Below, one piece after another: positions 39,958 through 52,900 of a stretch of DNA of 64,000 nt. The stretch's first letter is position 1; each line of letters begins with the position of its first letter. The position numbers and the translations under genes were made by a program. The notes under the pieces are model-generated. The model worked only from the letters and a program-made list of their open reading frames with translations, had not been told where the DNA came from and did no database searches. Source of the stretch: Leishmania infantum JPCM5 (lineage: Eukaryota > Euglenozoa > Kinetoplastea > Trypanosomatida > Trypanosomatidae); contig NC_009411.2 in assembly GCF_000002875.2 (NCBI RefSeq), forward strand, positions 124,001-188,000, in the 5' to 3' direction.

Positions 39958-40302
39958 CCATCGTAGCATGCGAGAGAGAGCAGAGAGAGGAGGGAGTGGC
40001 GGCGGTGCAGAGGTGCAAAGGCAAAAAATGCACGCGTATCCGCTACCTTTCCACATCGCCGTTGTTTTGTCCTCTTCTGCTTCGGTGTCGCTTCCTTATT
40101 TCACTACTTTCGCTCAGCCAGGTGCGAGGAGGGCCTTCTCTTTGCAGCCCTGAAAGGAGCATCTCACTGGTCGTGTTGCGCATGTGAGGCAAGCTGTGAA
40201 GAGCGTGTATCGGCGCCGCTGTCTGCGTGAACGTGTGCCTGTGTCGTTACCTAGGTGTAGAGTAATCCGTGTGGATTGTCGCCGGCTCAAGCAGGCTGAG
40301 AA

Positions 40303-40340
40303 CCACACACGCATACACACACACACACACACACACACAT
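40303..40340. repeat. CA dinucleotide microsatellite
   Basis: An interrupted (CA)n run ending in about twelve uninterrupted CA units before ATGCAG. Such runs are common in Leishmania intergenic DNA. Confidence 0.9.
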
Positions 40341-43300
40341 GCAGAAGAAACTCGGCGGTCGCTTGACACTTTTTTCTGTTTTTCTTCATGTGACACAACG
40401 CTGTTTCTCACTGGATGGACTCCTCCCACCGTCCCCCGGAGCCCCTCCCTATATCCCGAAACAGCGTCGGCAACGGGCCACTCGAGTAACACAGGCGCAT
40501 TTGCGTGCGTGTGTGCGTGTGACGTGGCGCTGCTTCGCTCTGTTTCCTCCAAGACGACCGAAGAAGGCGCGTTGCTTTGCGCATCCGCACTGCCCCCCCC
40601 CCCACGGAAGGGGCCATGCCGAGCGTATGTGTATATGTGTGAGGTTTGTGCCCGCTTCTCTCGTCCCGTCTCTCTCTCTCTGTGTGTGTAAGTACTTGTG
40701 CGTGACACTAATTTTGCTTTATTGTGGTGGTTGCCGTTGTTTCTTGAAATCGCGCTCTGTTCCTCCGTTCATTCATGGTTCTCCACTACTCTCTTTCGCT
40801 TCTGCTCGCCCTCATACTGTACCCCCCCCTCCCTCTCCCCTCACCACCACCACTACTTCAGAGGACCATGAGCTTGATACGCACGCCGTCTTCATCCACA
40901 GCAGCGAACATGCGTGTTGGGTGGAGTGGTGGTGGTGGTGGGGGGGGGCTGCATTGCCTTTGTTCCTTTCTGACGTTCTCCGATTTTTTTTGCTATCTCC
41001 CTCTCCGCTACTTCTCGCCCGACGTGTGTGTGTGTGTGCTCCAGTCGACGACCGGCTCGTATTTAATCTTTTCCTTTTCGCCCCTGTTGTCGTCGCATCG
41101 TCGATTTCTTTTTCTTTTGCTTGGTTGGTTGGGCATTTGCCTTTGCGGGTGCGTGTGCATATGCATGTGTGCGTGCGTGCACATAGCAGCATGCTTGCTG
41201 TGCGTTCTTTCTCTGCCTCACCTCTTTCCTCGTTGATGAGTCGGTTCGGCCGCGTCATGCGCCGTTTGATATCATAATCATTTATTCTTATTTGTGCTCC
41301 TCTCCGGTTGCGGTGGTTCTTCTCCCACACGTTCTTCAGCGGCTTTCTGACGCGCCTCTTCTGCTCTCGCTGTCAACGATCTCTGCAGCCGGTTCGCATC
41401 GCACATGCATGCGTATGCGCGTGTATGTGCGTCCCCTCTCTCTTAGAACCTGCGTTTTTATTTTTTGTTGTTCTATGATTTTATGTTTTTTTTTTTGTGT
41501 ATATTCGGCTGCATCTCCTTTGCTATGTGACGCCCCCTACCGCCTGAACCTTGTCAAGTCGCTCCTCCCACCCCTCCCACCTGCCATGGCTGCTCCGTGT
41601 CGCGCGCGCACTCGTTGCTCTCCCACAGGCTGTCTTCATTTTATTTTCATTCGCTCTCTCGTTTTGTCTTTTTCTACGGTGCAACGTGGCACCTCACCCG
41701 GTGCTCGTGGCGAATCCTGCGCAGAGCAGATAAGCGCTTCGGTCCGGAGTTCTGAGGGGGGCTCCGCTTCCGCGCGCTTGTGCGCACGTGGGCTGCAGGT
41801 GCCGTTCGACCATTGCGAGGCGCGCACCGTGTGACTAGCGAGGGGGGGGGGGCGAGAAGAATGAGACGAAAGAAAACGAGCAAAGCCAAGCGCCTGAAAG
41901 GGTAGCCATGGATCCCAGACGACGTCTCCAGCCTGCGGAGGGTGGAGACTGCTGCGAAGCGCGCACGCCGGGCGGGCGAGGGTTGTGGCGTGCTCTTGAG
42001 GGAGTGCACGTCGCGAGGTGTTGCCCCCCCCCCCCGGTTTCCCGCGCTGAGCCTTCCCTTGTTTGCCACTCGCCGTCTCTGCAAGGTCTTGCCTTGCTTC
42101 TTCGAAAGCCCTTATGCTTGCGTCGACTGGCGGTGCGTAGCTGCCTCCATCTTTTCATGAGACCTTGCCGTTTCAGTGGCTGCAGTGTGGGCGCGTGCGC
42201 GTAAGGCAAATGGGCTTGTGGGCTGGAACGCGGGAGAAAAGCAAACGCGAGCACAAGGAAACCCCACAAGTCCACGCCATTTTTGTAGACGCACGTTTAG
42301 AACATCATGCGCGGGTGCATTGCTTTTTGTTTGGAATATTATTTCAGTTTCTTTGTCTCTCAAGTTCGTCTTCATAGCCTCCGTGTCGTGAAGCGCGGGC
42401 AGTGGAGGAGATGAAGCCGACCATGTGTGTGAGGCTCAACGGCGAAACTCTGTTGGACGAAATGGGGACGCGGTTGCTGATGCTTGCGACTCTCGGAGTG
42501 ACCCCCCTTCCTCCAGATTCGGCTGAAGGCTTGCACAGACGGAGGAGGTTGCCTGCATTGAGGGATGCAGTCTGGTGATCTCGTTCTGTGTGCCTGTGTG
42601 CGCGTGTGCATGTCTGTGACACCCCCGTACAGACTTCCTTTCCAGCTTCCTTGTCTATGTTTTGTAATCACTTCTTTTCTGCAAGGCCGCTCCGCCTCGC
42701 CTCAGCCTCTCCCATTTCCCGACGTGTTTCTTTTCTCAGAATGAGGGGGTTTCAGCCCAGAAGGAAGAGCTCAGTCGATCATGAAAGGCCCTCGCACACA
42801 CGGTCATTGTCGCCCCAACACACCATGCCTCGCGCATAATCACACACGCATAAGCAGAGACGGAGTGGTGTGGAGTGGGGGTCGAGGGAAGAGGACATGG
42901 CAAGCGCTCGTGCGCTCTGTGTGCCCCTCTACTTGCAACGACGGCTTCTTACCTTGCTTATATATATTCCGTTCTTCGCCCACGGCTCTTCCCGCCTTTT
43001 CGAGGCAGAAACAACGTTGCTTGTTTCTAGTTTTCCTTTGTCCACCTTTGCCGTTGTATATGATGCGCTGCCGCTGTGACGGAGGCCTCATCTGGTCTTC
43101 TCTGCATGCCCCCTCTCTTTTTCGTTTCGTTGGTTCCTCCCACTGATGTTTGTTTGTTCGGGCGTCCTGTTACGTTCTTCCTCCCTTTCCTTCCAGGTGA
43201 TGCCACGTCTCTCCTTGTCAGGCGTCTCCTTTCGCCGCCGCTTTCGCGCTGCTCGCCAGCTGAAGGAAAGTGGGCGTCGTGCTCTGCTTTCTTCGGAACC

Positions 43301-44169
43301 TCCCTGCACACACCCCTCTCACTCTTGCGCCGCGCGTGTGGGTGGTGGAGTGTGATGGAGTGCCTCGCTCTCAGGTGGTGCTCGCTGTGGTGGCTTCACC
43401 GACTTGTTTTGCCTTCGTTTCTTCTGTCTGCTTGGTCCATGTGATGGTGCCAGCCACCACAGCCTGGGCAAGTCGCCGTGCCGAAGCGACTTGGGGTCGG
43501 GACACTCACGTTTGTACAGGCTCACTACGAATCGCGTAGACTATACAGCAAATATACACACTCGCCTGCCGTTTTTTTTTTCTCCGCATTAGCCGCGTTG
43601 CACGGATGTTGAGCGTGATCCTGGCCGTAGCCCGCTCTGCATGCATTGGTATTGCAGTTGGCTGGTCGACGCCACATGGTGTTGGCTGGCCGGGTTTCTT
43701 GACGGTTTCGCTATGCGCAAGTCTGTATTCCGCAAGAGGCGCAGTTCTCCCCAACAGGCCTGTAGGGCATTTGGTGGTCTGGGTTTTCAGCACCGCGGTG
43801 CAGCAAGGGAGGAAAAGCATGGCGGTGACGTCGAACATCATCGGTTAGCGACGGAACATATTCAAGCACGGCGCTCTTTCCCATCAACACTCCCACCTCT
43901 ATCAAAGGCGTGCGGGCTCAGGAGAGGGTGGAGCGCCCCCGCCGCCACAGACTCATGGCAGCGCCACACCTGTCACGGCTTGTGTAGGCACGCCATCCAG
44001 ACATCCACGTTGCCCTGAAGCAAGTCCTAGGATCTGAAAATGCGAGCACTGTGCGCACGCGTCGTCGGCTATAGCTGGCATTGTGTGTCACCTCCACGTC
44101 TAGCATGCAGAGGCCAGAAGAGCGAGAGTGATGCGCAGAAAAGGCGCGAAGAGATGCCAACCAAACTAA

Positions 44170-44765
44170 CCCAAACCGCATGCGTGCAGAGGCATGGGGC
44201 GCCTCCTACGTGCAACCGAGTGGGCTGATGAGCCACAGGGGCCGGAAGCATTGCGAGAGCACCTCGGATTACACCACCGAATCCTCCAGGCTCCGGTGTG
44301 TAGCGCCACGGCACCAAATTGTGGAGAGCCACGGCTTGAGGCGACTGAGGAGGAGGCATGGCATTCAGGCAGAGCTCTTGGCAACCCAGAGGGTTCTGAC
44401 CTGCGACCGGTCAACTTGCTCCTCGGGCCCATCCGGTGTGCACCTGGACTGTCCTCTGACATCCGTAAGGTAAACGCGACCGCCTCTGCGCTAGAGCAGG
44501 ACTCCGGATGGGGCCCGCTTAGATCAAGGCATGCAGCCGACACCCAGGCCCGTCTGGCACGGATTTTGAAGCAGGTGCGGCAAGAAGGGACGAGGAGGGA
44601 CAGAAGGAGCTGGTTATACGCATGACCCGATTCGGTGGTACATGTCGTCTCCTAGAGGACCGGGATGTATCCGCAGCACAACGGCAGCGAGTGAGCTGTG
44701 GCTGCAATGTATATGATTGCTAGCTTGTTCTTGGGTGAAGGAGACGTTAGAAACGAAAAAAAAAG
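44170..44765 (+). mobile_element. Possible degenerate SIDER-type retroposon
   Basis: A ~0.6-kb segment of balanced composition lies within pyrimidine-rich DNA and ends in a run of about ten A (44755-44764). Near its start, CTCCTACGTGCAACCGAG loosely resembles the 5' signature of ingi-related elements. Size, A tail and location in a probable 3' UTR fit an old SIDER, but it does not visibly match the three recent copies in this window. Confidence 0.3.
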
Positions 44766-46787
44766 GAGATCAACATACGAAGACTCTTCCGCTACCGCTC
44801 GTGCCGGTTTGGGCGCGCGCTTCTTTCCGTGATACACGCCGCTATCCCTATCCGTGCTTGCAGAGGTGAGTACGTCTGTGTACGTGCATGCCCCTGCGTC
44901 GGCGTTTCGCGTCTCTATGCTCTTCACGCCGTTGTGGTTATCTGGTGCCTGCGTCTCTGTGCCCACGCTTCGCCTTTCACTCGCTTGACTTTTCGTTTCA
45001 TTGGCTTCGCCGTTTTGCGTTTCGCCGCTCATTTTCTCTTCAGTGTCTTTGGACCCGCGATGCACCTGTTCACGCTTCACGGCGACAAGAAGACGACCAG
45101 CATGAGATACTCGCCCATTCAAGAACAACAACAGAAAAAGAAAGGAAAAGACACGCGCCGCCTTCACAGGGATATGCTTCCCACCAGCCAACACCGGCTT
45201 CAGGCGAAGTCGAACGCACCGCATTCTCGCCAGTGTTCCTTTGTGCCCGTGGCTATTGCGTCGCGAGAGGCGAAAAGGGAGTGGGGAAGGCAGCACGACA
45301 CGCGAGCCGATAGAGCCGATTCCTTTGGTCCAACATGCGCTTCTCTGGGACCTCTGTTTACCGCCGCCGTCCTCTTTCCCTCCCCACGTTACTGTGGAGC
45401 CCACACGCGGTGGAGAGCAAAGAGGCAGCGATGCTTTCGCACTTGTGGATGCTACCCGAAGACAGCAAGGCAACCTCCTGCCCCTGTTCTTTCTTCACCT
45501 CTCTGGTCGTGCCGAGTGGCGGTAACCGACGGTGCCGGAGTGCGCACGGTGGGCCATCACACTTTACCTCAGCACTGATGTCCTCTCTGCACACTTATAC
45601 CACACCTTCTCGTGCGCACTGCCTCCCCTTCCCCCCTCTCTCTCTCTCTCGCACTCTTTCGGCACGCACCCACCCGCAGTCCAAGTCCCACCATTTTCTG
45701 TTCTTGCCGTTCCTCCTTTACCTGTGCGCTTGTGTGCGTGGTGGATTCTTCGATTGATTTATTCGAACTAGGGAACACCGTCAACATCTCGTGTCTCTCA
45801 CTCGCCCCCCTCCTCTCTCTCTCACTCCGCATTGGCGCGTCGGTGCTGTTTGGGTTGTGGTGCGCCTCATTGCAAGCCCTTCCTCGACCCCCGTACGTGT
45901 GCAAGAGGCGCAACGCATTGCCGCTCGAGAAAGCATACTGGGCAAGGCACGTGTCGCTCAAACAGTGCAGAGGTGCCGTTCGAAAAAAAAAACAAGGGAA
46001 AAATACAACAAAAACAGACGGAGGAAGAGAAGGCGGCGTGCCAAACGAGGGTGGCTTGAGCTCTGCTTTTTTTTTCTCGGCTTTCGGTTCTGTGGCACTC
46101 GTGCTGTTCCCCTCAGCGTCTGTGTTGCCCACGTTCCACGCCCCTCATCCACATTCTACGCCTGTCTGTCTCTGCTTTGCCGAAACCCATCAATACACAG
46201 CGCTCTCTTTTCGGTCACGCATTCTCTCACTTTCTCACCCAACCTGCGCCGTGTCTGTACGCTGGACGCCCGCCCTCGCCCATTCATCTTCCGCACAGGC
46301 GACGCCGCTTGTTTTTTTTCTCTACCCCTTTCCACGCCGCAGTGCGCGTTCGCCTCCCTTCATAGTCTCTCTCTGTGTTTGTGCGGCTTTCGACTGTCCC
46401 TGTGATCAGGTACGTGCGCGCCTCTGCGTGACTTAGCCACGGTTTCGAGCGCGTTCCCAAGAGGCCACGGTTTTCCCCCTCAACTGTGTCGCCTTTTTCG
46501 CCGCGCCGCCTTTTCATCCTTCGCCGTCTTATCCCGCACGCCTTTCCTCACCGCCACACCACCCCCTCCCTGTCCCCTCTCCGTCCCCTCCCTTTTTTTA
46601 GCGTGTTCGCTGGTCTCCGTTACATTGAGGTGCGACTGCTACGGTTGTCCTTATCTAAGAAAGGACCTGCATACAGCGTTACCCGAAACGCGACGGAGGA
46701 GCGCATCCGATTATTATTTTTTTGTTTCCTGTCTCGGGTCTCACGAAACGCATCCATCGACACCACCGTGTGCAGACCCTTGGCACA

Positions 46788-46813
46788 CCCCCTCCCTCCC
46801 TCCCTCCCTCCCT
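46788..46813. repeat. CCCT tetranucleotide microsatellite
   Basis: Five to six tandem CCCT units lie about 175 bp upstream of the second giant gene's start, inside its pyrimidine-rich 5' region. Confidence 0.9.
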
Positions 46814-46904
46814 GTGTGTTCCACTCTGGCCTTTCGTGTCTTCGGTCACTGGCTTCGCCCCCTTCCGCTCTTGAACCCGCCCCACCCCATCTTCGACAAT
46901 CCTC

Positions 46905-46959
46905 TCTGTTCTGCATTGTCTCTCGTGCCTCTCTACGTTTGCGCGGGTGCGTGCCTCAG
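46905..46959 (+). promoter_or_regulatory. Putative spliced-leader acceptor for the second calpain-like gene
   Basis: A C/T-rich stretch leads to GTGCCTCAG with AG at 46958-46959. A further AG follows at 46971-46972. No ATG lies between them and 46985. Confidence 0.45.
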
Positions 46960-46984
46960 CCGGTCTCTGCAGCCGAATTGCGCC

Positions 46985-49900
46985 ATGTCCGTCGAGGAAG
47001 TTCCTGACAGCAACAAGCTGTTTTCCGACGCCGTGTTCGACCGCGAGAACGCGCACATTGCCAGGGAATGGCAGCGCATTACGGAGGTGTACCCAGCTGG
47101 TGTGAACCAGCCGCTGCTGCCCGAAGTATTCTCGCGCGAGCAGTTCGGCCAGGGCAACCACTATGAATGCTTCATGCTCTCGGCACTTGCAACGCTGATC
47201 CGCTTCCCGGATGTGATCCGCAACTGCTTTGTGACGAAGAAGGTGCGCCAGGATGGCCGCTACACGTTCCAGTTCTTCCGCGGGCAGGAGTGGGTAAAGG
47301 TCGAGATCGACGACCGCATCGCCATGGAAGAAGGCGAGGTGCTCTATGCTCGCTCCCCGACTGAGCACTGGTGGCCGCTGCTGCTGGAGAAGGCGTACGC
47401 GAAGTTCTACACCGCCTACGACCACCTCGAGGGCTGCACGTTGCAGGAGACATTCCACGACCTGACAGGCAACCCGGTGCTGAACATCCCCATGGACGCC
47501 AAGCTGGCCAAGGCGGCCGGCGCCGAGGTGACTGAGGGTTTCTACTGGCTGGTCTTGGCACAGCGCATCCAGTCTGGACAATTCATCGCCTCCGTGCTCA
47601 CCAAAGACATCGAGCTTGAGACAATGGGTCTGCAGCGCGAGCAACAGTACGGGGTGCTCGAGATTTTCTCACTGACTGGCACCTCCTCCATCAACGACAT
47701 CGTTATTCATCTGCACAACCCCTTCGAGGACGAGGAGTACGTCTACAAGGGACCGCTGAACTCGAAGGATACTACCTGGGATGTGAAACAGCGCGCCAAA
47801 CATGACGTCGACGACGAGCGCTCCATTTTCCTGCCGCTGAACACCTTTCTCAAGATCATGAACTCCGTGCAGTTGTGCTACATGTCCCCGGTGGAGGCGG
47901 ACGCGACGTACTTCCACGACGAGTGGAAGGGTGAGTCGGCCGGCGGCAACCCGACGAGTGTGTCGTGGCGCAAGAACCCGCTCTACTTCGTCCGCAACAG
48001 CGGCAGTACGGCGTTTGAGATCGTTGTGGTGATCAAGCAGGAGGACCAGCGTCGATTCACTTCCCCAGATGAGATGACCAAGTATCTCCAGTGTGGCATG
48101 GTGCTGATCCACTACTCCTATGCCAACCCGATCCCGACCTTCTGGGTCACCGGTAACAACCACAAGCCCATTCACAAGAGCCTCTTCCTCAACTCGCGCG
48201 AGGTGGCGAATGCCATGACGATTCCCCCCAACTCGTTGTGTTATCTCGTCCCCTCCTGCATGCACAAGGGCGCTGACGGCCCTTTCACCCTCGCCCTGTA
48301 CCGCATGAAGGGTGTCGATTACAGTGACTTGACCATCAACAAACTGGCCATTCCCCGCATGAACTGGGCCAACTCCGCCACCAAGAACGTAGAGCTGTGC
48401 CAGAAAGAAAAGGACCGTGTTGACTTCTACGTCGATGAAGGGACCGATATTCACATCCTCATGCACCAAACAAAGCCCTACGTCAGCAAGTCCGGCGGTG
48501 ACGCCATGACGGAGGACTACATGGGCATGTACCTCTACGACGACACGGACCGCAAGATAGCCGGTGTGCACGCTGCCACGAACTTCCGCGAGATCAGCAT
48601 CATCCACCGCCTCCCCCGCAGCGGTCGCTATGCCATCTCCATCACGTGCCCGCGTGCGAAGGGCGAGGTGCCGGCTTACATTACCATCGTTGGCTCGCAC
48701 GCCTCGAACGTACGCATCGTCGACCCACCAGAGGATGCCACGATGTTCGACGATGAGGACATCATCGACGAAGGCGAAGACGCCGCCCTCGTGCACAACC
48801 CGATCGACTACGTCCCCGTCGTATTCGATGTGGCGCACCACGACGAGCAGGCCGAAAGCGATTCCCCGTTCGAGGACAAGCGCTTCTACGTGGACAACCG
48901 TGGTGCCACGAGCGAGCCATGGGTGCACATCGGCGACCTTTACCCCGAAGGCAAGACGAGGCCGCTGCTGCCGAACGAGCTGAGCCGCGACCAATTCGGG
49001 CAGGGCGACCACTACGACTGCAGTACGCTGACGGCGTTCGCGGCACTGATGGAACACCACCCCGACGTGATCCGCAACTGCTTCATCTCGAAGAACCCGC
49101 GCAAGGATGGCCGCTACACGTTCCAGTTCCACCGCTACGGGCAGTGGATCAAGGTGGAGATCGACGACCGCATTCCGATGGTGAAGGGCGACACGGTGTT
49201 TTGCCGCTCGCCGACGCACCACTGGTGGCCGCTGCTGCTGGAGAAGGCGTACGCGAAGTTCTACACGCTTTACCAAAACCTCGAGGACATTTCTGAGGGC
49301 GAGGTCTTCCACGACTTCAGTGGGTGCCCTGTTATCTTCATCCCCATGGAGGCAGACAAGGCCAAGGTGGTCAACTACGACATCCAGAGCGCGCAGTTCT
49401 GGCGCGACCTGAACAACGAGCTGGATCAGACAGCGCTGGCTGCGTTGGCGCTGGGTGAGCAGGCGGAACAGTACGGTCTGCATCACGAGGGCAGCTACGC
49501 GGTGCTGGGCTTCATCGAGACACGCAACGCCATCAACCTCACCCCTGCGGATGTGCTTGTGAAGATGTACAACCCGTATGAGGACTCGCCGTACACGGGT
49601 CCGATGCACAGAGACGACTCAAGCTGGACGTCGGAGATGCGGTCGATTTGCAACCCAGCGCAGCGCAACATTTTCTACATTCCTGCGAATGTCTTTCTTG
49701 ACGTGTTCGCGAATGTGCAGCAGGCCTACATCAAGGCACCACTGCACCCGAGCTACAACTTCAACAGTGAGTGGGGCGACACGACCAGCGGAGGCAATGT
49801 TTCGCTCGTCACGTGGCGCGCGAATCCGCTCTACGTGGTGCGAAACAAGGCGGAGGAGCCGGTGCAGATCATTGGCATGATTCGTCAGCCGGATCAACGA

Positions 49901-52900
49901 CACTTGCTGCATCGCCAGACAAATCACGAGTTGAACTATATACAGTGTGCTCTTGTCGTGGCGGAAAGCATCAGTGCGGAACGCATCCCGACGTACCTGG
50001 TTACCGGGAACAACCACCGCCGCCTGCGCTCTGGCCTGTATTTGCACAACCGTGAGGTGGCGGATGTGATGACAATCCCTGCCGACTCGCTGTGCTACAT
50101 CATCCCCACCGGCATGCGGCGCGACAGGGGTAAGTTCATCTTCTCATACTGGTTCCTGCGCAAGGGCGACAAAGATAAGTTGGACATCGAGCGTCTCAAC
50201 ACGGACGTGGCACGCCAGCTACCGGCCATCGCGCATCTGGACCTGATGAACAGGGGCCATGCGCGCGTGGACATCCTGGTTGATGTACCGACCGATCTCC
50301 ACATCCTGCTAAAGCAGGAGAAGCCGTTCAAGCACGCGAGTGGCGGTGACGCGATCGCGCAGGACTTCCTCTCCATGTATCTCTATGACGCAAATGACAA
50401 GCGCATCAGCCCAAGCACGCAGGCGACGAACAATCGCGAGATCGGCCTCGTGCAGCACGTGAGCAAACCGGGCCGCTACGCCATTGGCGTGAACTGCACC
50501 TCTGGCACGGGAGATGTGCCGTGCAAGGTGGAAATTGTCGCGCAGGAGCGCGCACACGTGCGTATAACCGAGGCCCCTGATAACGCACGCGAGCTCGGCG
50601 AGCTGGACCTCTCCTTCCTCGAACCCGAGCCGGAGGGGGTGCCGCTGGCGGACCTCCCGCTTGAAGAGGACCTGAAGTTTCAGGAGCAGCTGGACGCGCT
50701 GAAGCGTCTCCATCACAAGCCCCACAGGAACGAGGACGAGATTCTGGCGCTCGAGCGAAAGATGAACGCCCGCGCGCACGAGCTAGCGAGGGCCTTGCTG
50801 GGCAAGGACCGGTGTAAGTATCTGACTGGGCAAGACATCGAGAAACTGGCGCCACTGTTGGACAGTGACCCGGAGTACATGAACGCGGAGCGCGAGCGCC
50901 ACAACCTCAAGAAGGACCCGCGTAACGCCGGCAAGGTGCGCGCTCTCGAGGAGGAGCTGCGCGACCGCGCCGCTGCCCTGGCCGACACGTCCGCCGGCAT
51001 AGACTTGGGCTTCATGGATCTCGAATACGAGGGTATCCCACGGGACGACATCGAACTGCTGAGCGACCCTGCCTTCGAGGAAATGGCGCAGGCGCGCGCT
51101 AGCCTGCTGAGCGACCCTGCCGCCAACGCGCGCAAGATCAACGACATGGAGGACAAAATGCACGACCGCGCTACCGAGATGGCGAGGGACATGCACAAGA
51201 AGGAGCGCACGTACCTCGACCCCGAGCCAGAGGGCGTGCCGCTGGACCTGCTGCCTCTGAACGAGGACGAGGCGTTCAGCCGCATGGAGGACGAGCTGCG
51301 CGCTCTCAACCGCAAGCCAAAGCGCGACGCGAAGGCGATCAAGGACCTGCAGCGAACGCTCAACGACCGAGCGCATGAGCTGGCTTCTGTGCTAAAGAGC
51401 GACGAACGCGAGCTGTTCCTGGACCCCGTGCCGCTTGGTATTCCGGTGGCCGATCTCCCGCTCGACACCGACCCGGAGTTCCACTTGAAGGAGATTGAGC
51501 GTCTGCAGCTGCGCAAGGAGGACCCTTTGGGCAACCGCGACGACATCAAGACGCTCGAGGATGAACTGAATGATCGAGCTCGGGAGTTGGCTAAGGACCA
51601 GCAGGCGAATCAGCGCGCCTTTCTGGACCAAGACCCATACGGTGTGCCGCTGGAGAAGCTGTGTCTGGATTACAACGACGACTTCCTGCGGAAGGAGAGC
51701 GAGCTGCGTGCGCTGCAGAAGAACCCGCGCTGCAGTGCCACGGCAATCGCCGATCTGAAGGCCGACATGAGTGAGATGGTGGACGCCCTGGCGGCCGCCG
51801 AGGCGGCGCGCGACCGCAATTTCCTCGACCTCGAAGTGGAAGGTCGCCTTGTGCATCTGCTCCCGCTATTGGAAAACCCGGAGTTCAAGGAACTCGATAC
51901 GAAGCGCCGCCGTGTGCTGAACCGTGGCGGCGACACGAGCAAGGTGCCGGATATGGAGGACCGTATGAACGATGTTGCGCTCGAGATCGCGCACGACATG
52001 AACGTCGCCGAGCGACCAGACTACATGGACACCACGTACAAGGGTATCCCGGTGGAGGATCTGCCGTTGGACGAGGATCCGCTGTTTCGTTCGTTGGAGG
52101 TGAAGCGGCAGCAGCAGAAGCAGGACCCGCGCCGCAACGCGCGCGGCATCGCCGACACGGAGCAGGAGCTGAACGACCGCGCAATGGAGCTGGCGGCAGA
52201 AAAGCTCAAGGGCGACCGCAACTATCTCGATCCCGAGCCGGAGGGCGTGCCACTGCGTCTAGTCCCACTGGACAGCGATGCTGCCTTCGCCGAGATGGAG
52301 GCGCAGCGCGCGAAGCTGAAGAAGGACATGCGCCGCAACACGAAGCCGATCGCGGAAATTGAGAACCTGCTCAACGACCGCGCGCACGAGCTCGCCAAGT
52401 CTCTAAAGGAGAAGGAGCGACCCAAGTTCCTGGACGCCAGATTTAGCGGCATTCCGTACACGGAGCTCCCGCTGGACGCAGACCAGCCGTTTCGCGACAT
52501 GGAGGTGCAGCGCCTGTTGCTGAAGGAGCAGCCGCATAAGAACGCCACGGCGATCCAGGATCTTGAGGAGGCGCTCAACGACCGTGCCGGTGAACTCGCC
52601 AAGGAGAAGCTCGCCAAAGAACGCGCCTTCCTCGACCCGTGCCCGCTCGGCATCCCGCTGGAGGAGCTGCCGCTGGACAGCACACCGGCCTTCATCGCTA
52701 AGGAAGAGCGCCTGCGCGCCCTCAATAAGGATCCTTACAAAAACGCCACGGCGATCAAAATGCTACAGGGCGAAATGGACGACATGGTGAACGCGCTGGC
52801 GGCCGAGGAGCTGGCAAGGATGCGCGGCTTCCTTGACCCGGAGCCGGAGGGCCGTCTGGTGGAGAGCCTGCCGCTGAACGACGACCCGCAGTTCCACAAG

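Larger units (their letters stand above)
39958..46984. other. Seven-kb spacer between the two calpain-like genes
   Basis: No gene is convincingly supported. Stretches 40000-43500 and 44800-46980 are pyrimidine- or TG/CA-rich, and their frames are low-complexity. A middle segment (about 43600-44765) has more balanced composition and may include a degenerate retroposon. The region should contain the 3' UTR of the first giant gene and the 5' UTR of the second. Confidence 0.55.

Noticed and set aside
40339..41277. 312-residue plus-strand frame after the first giant gene
   Set aside because: Starts in a CA microsatellite and crosses T/C tracts; no domain, typical of spacer DNA.
47669..49609. 646-residue minus-strand frame inside the second giant gene
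   Set aside because: Antisense shadow of the calpain modules; all other genes are on the plus strand and the plus frame has clear domain motifs.
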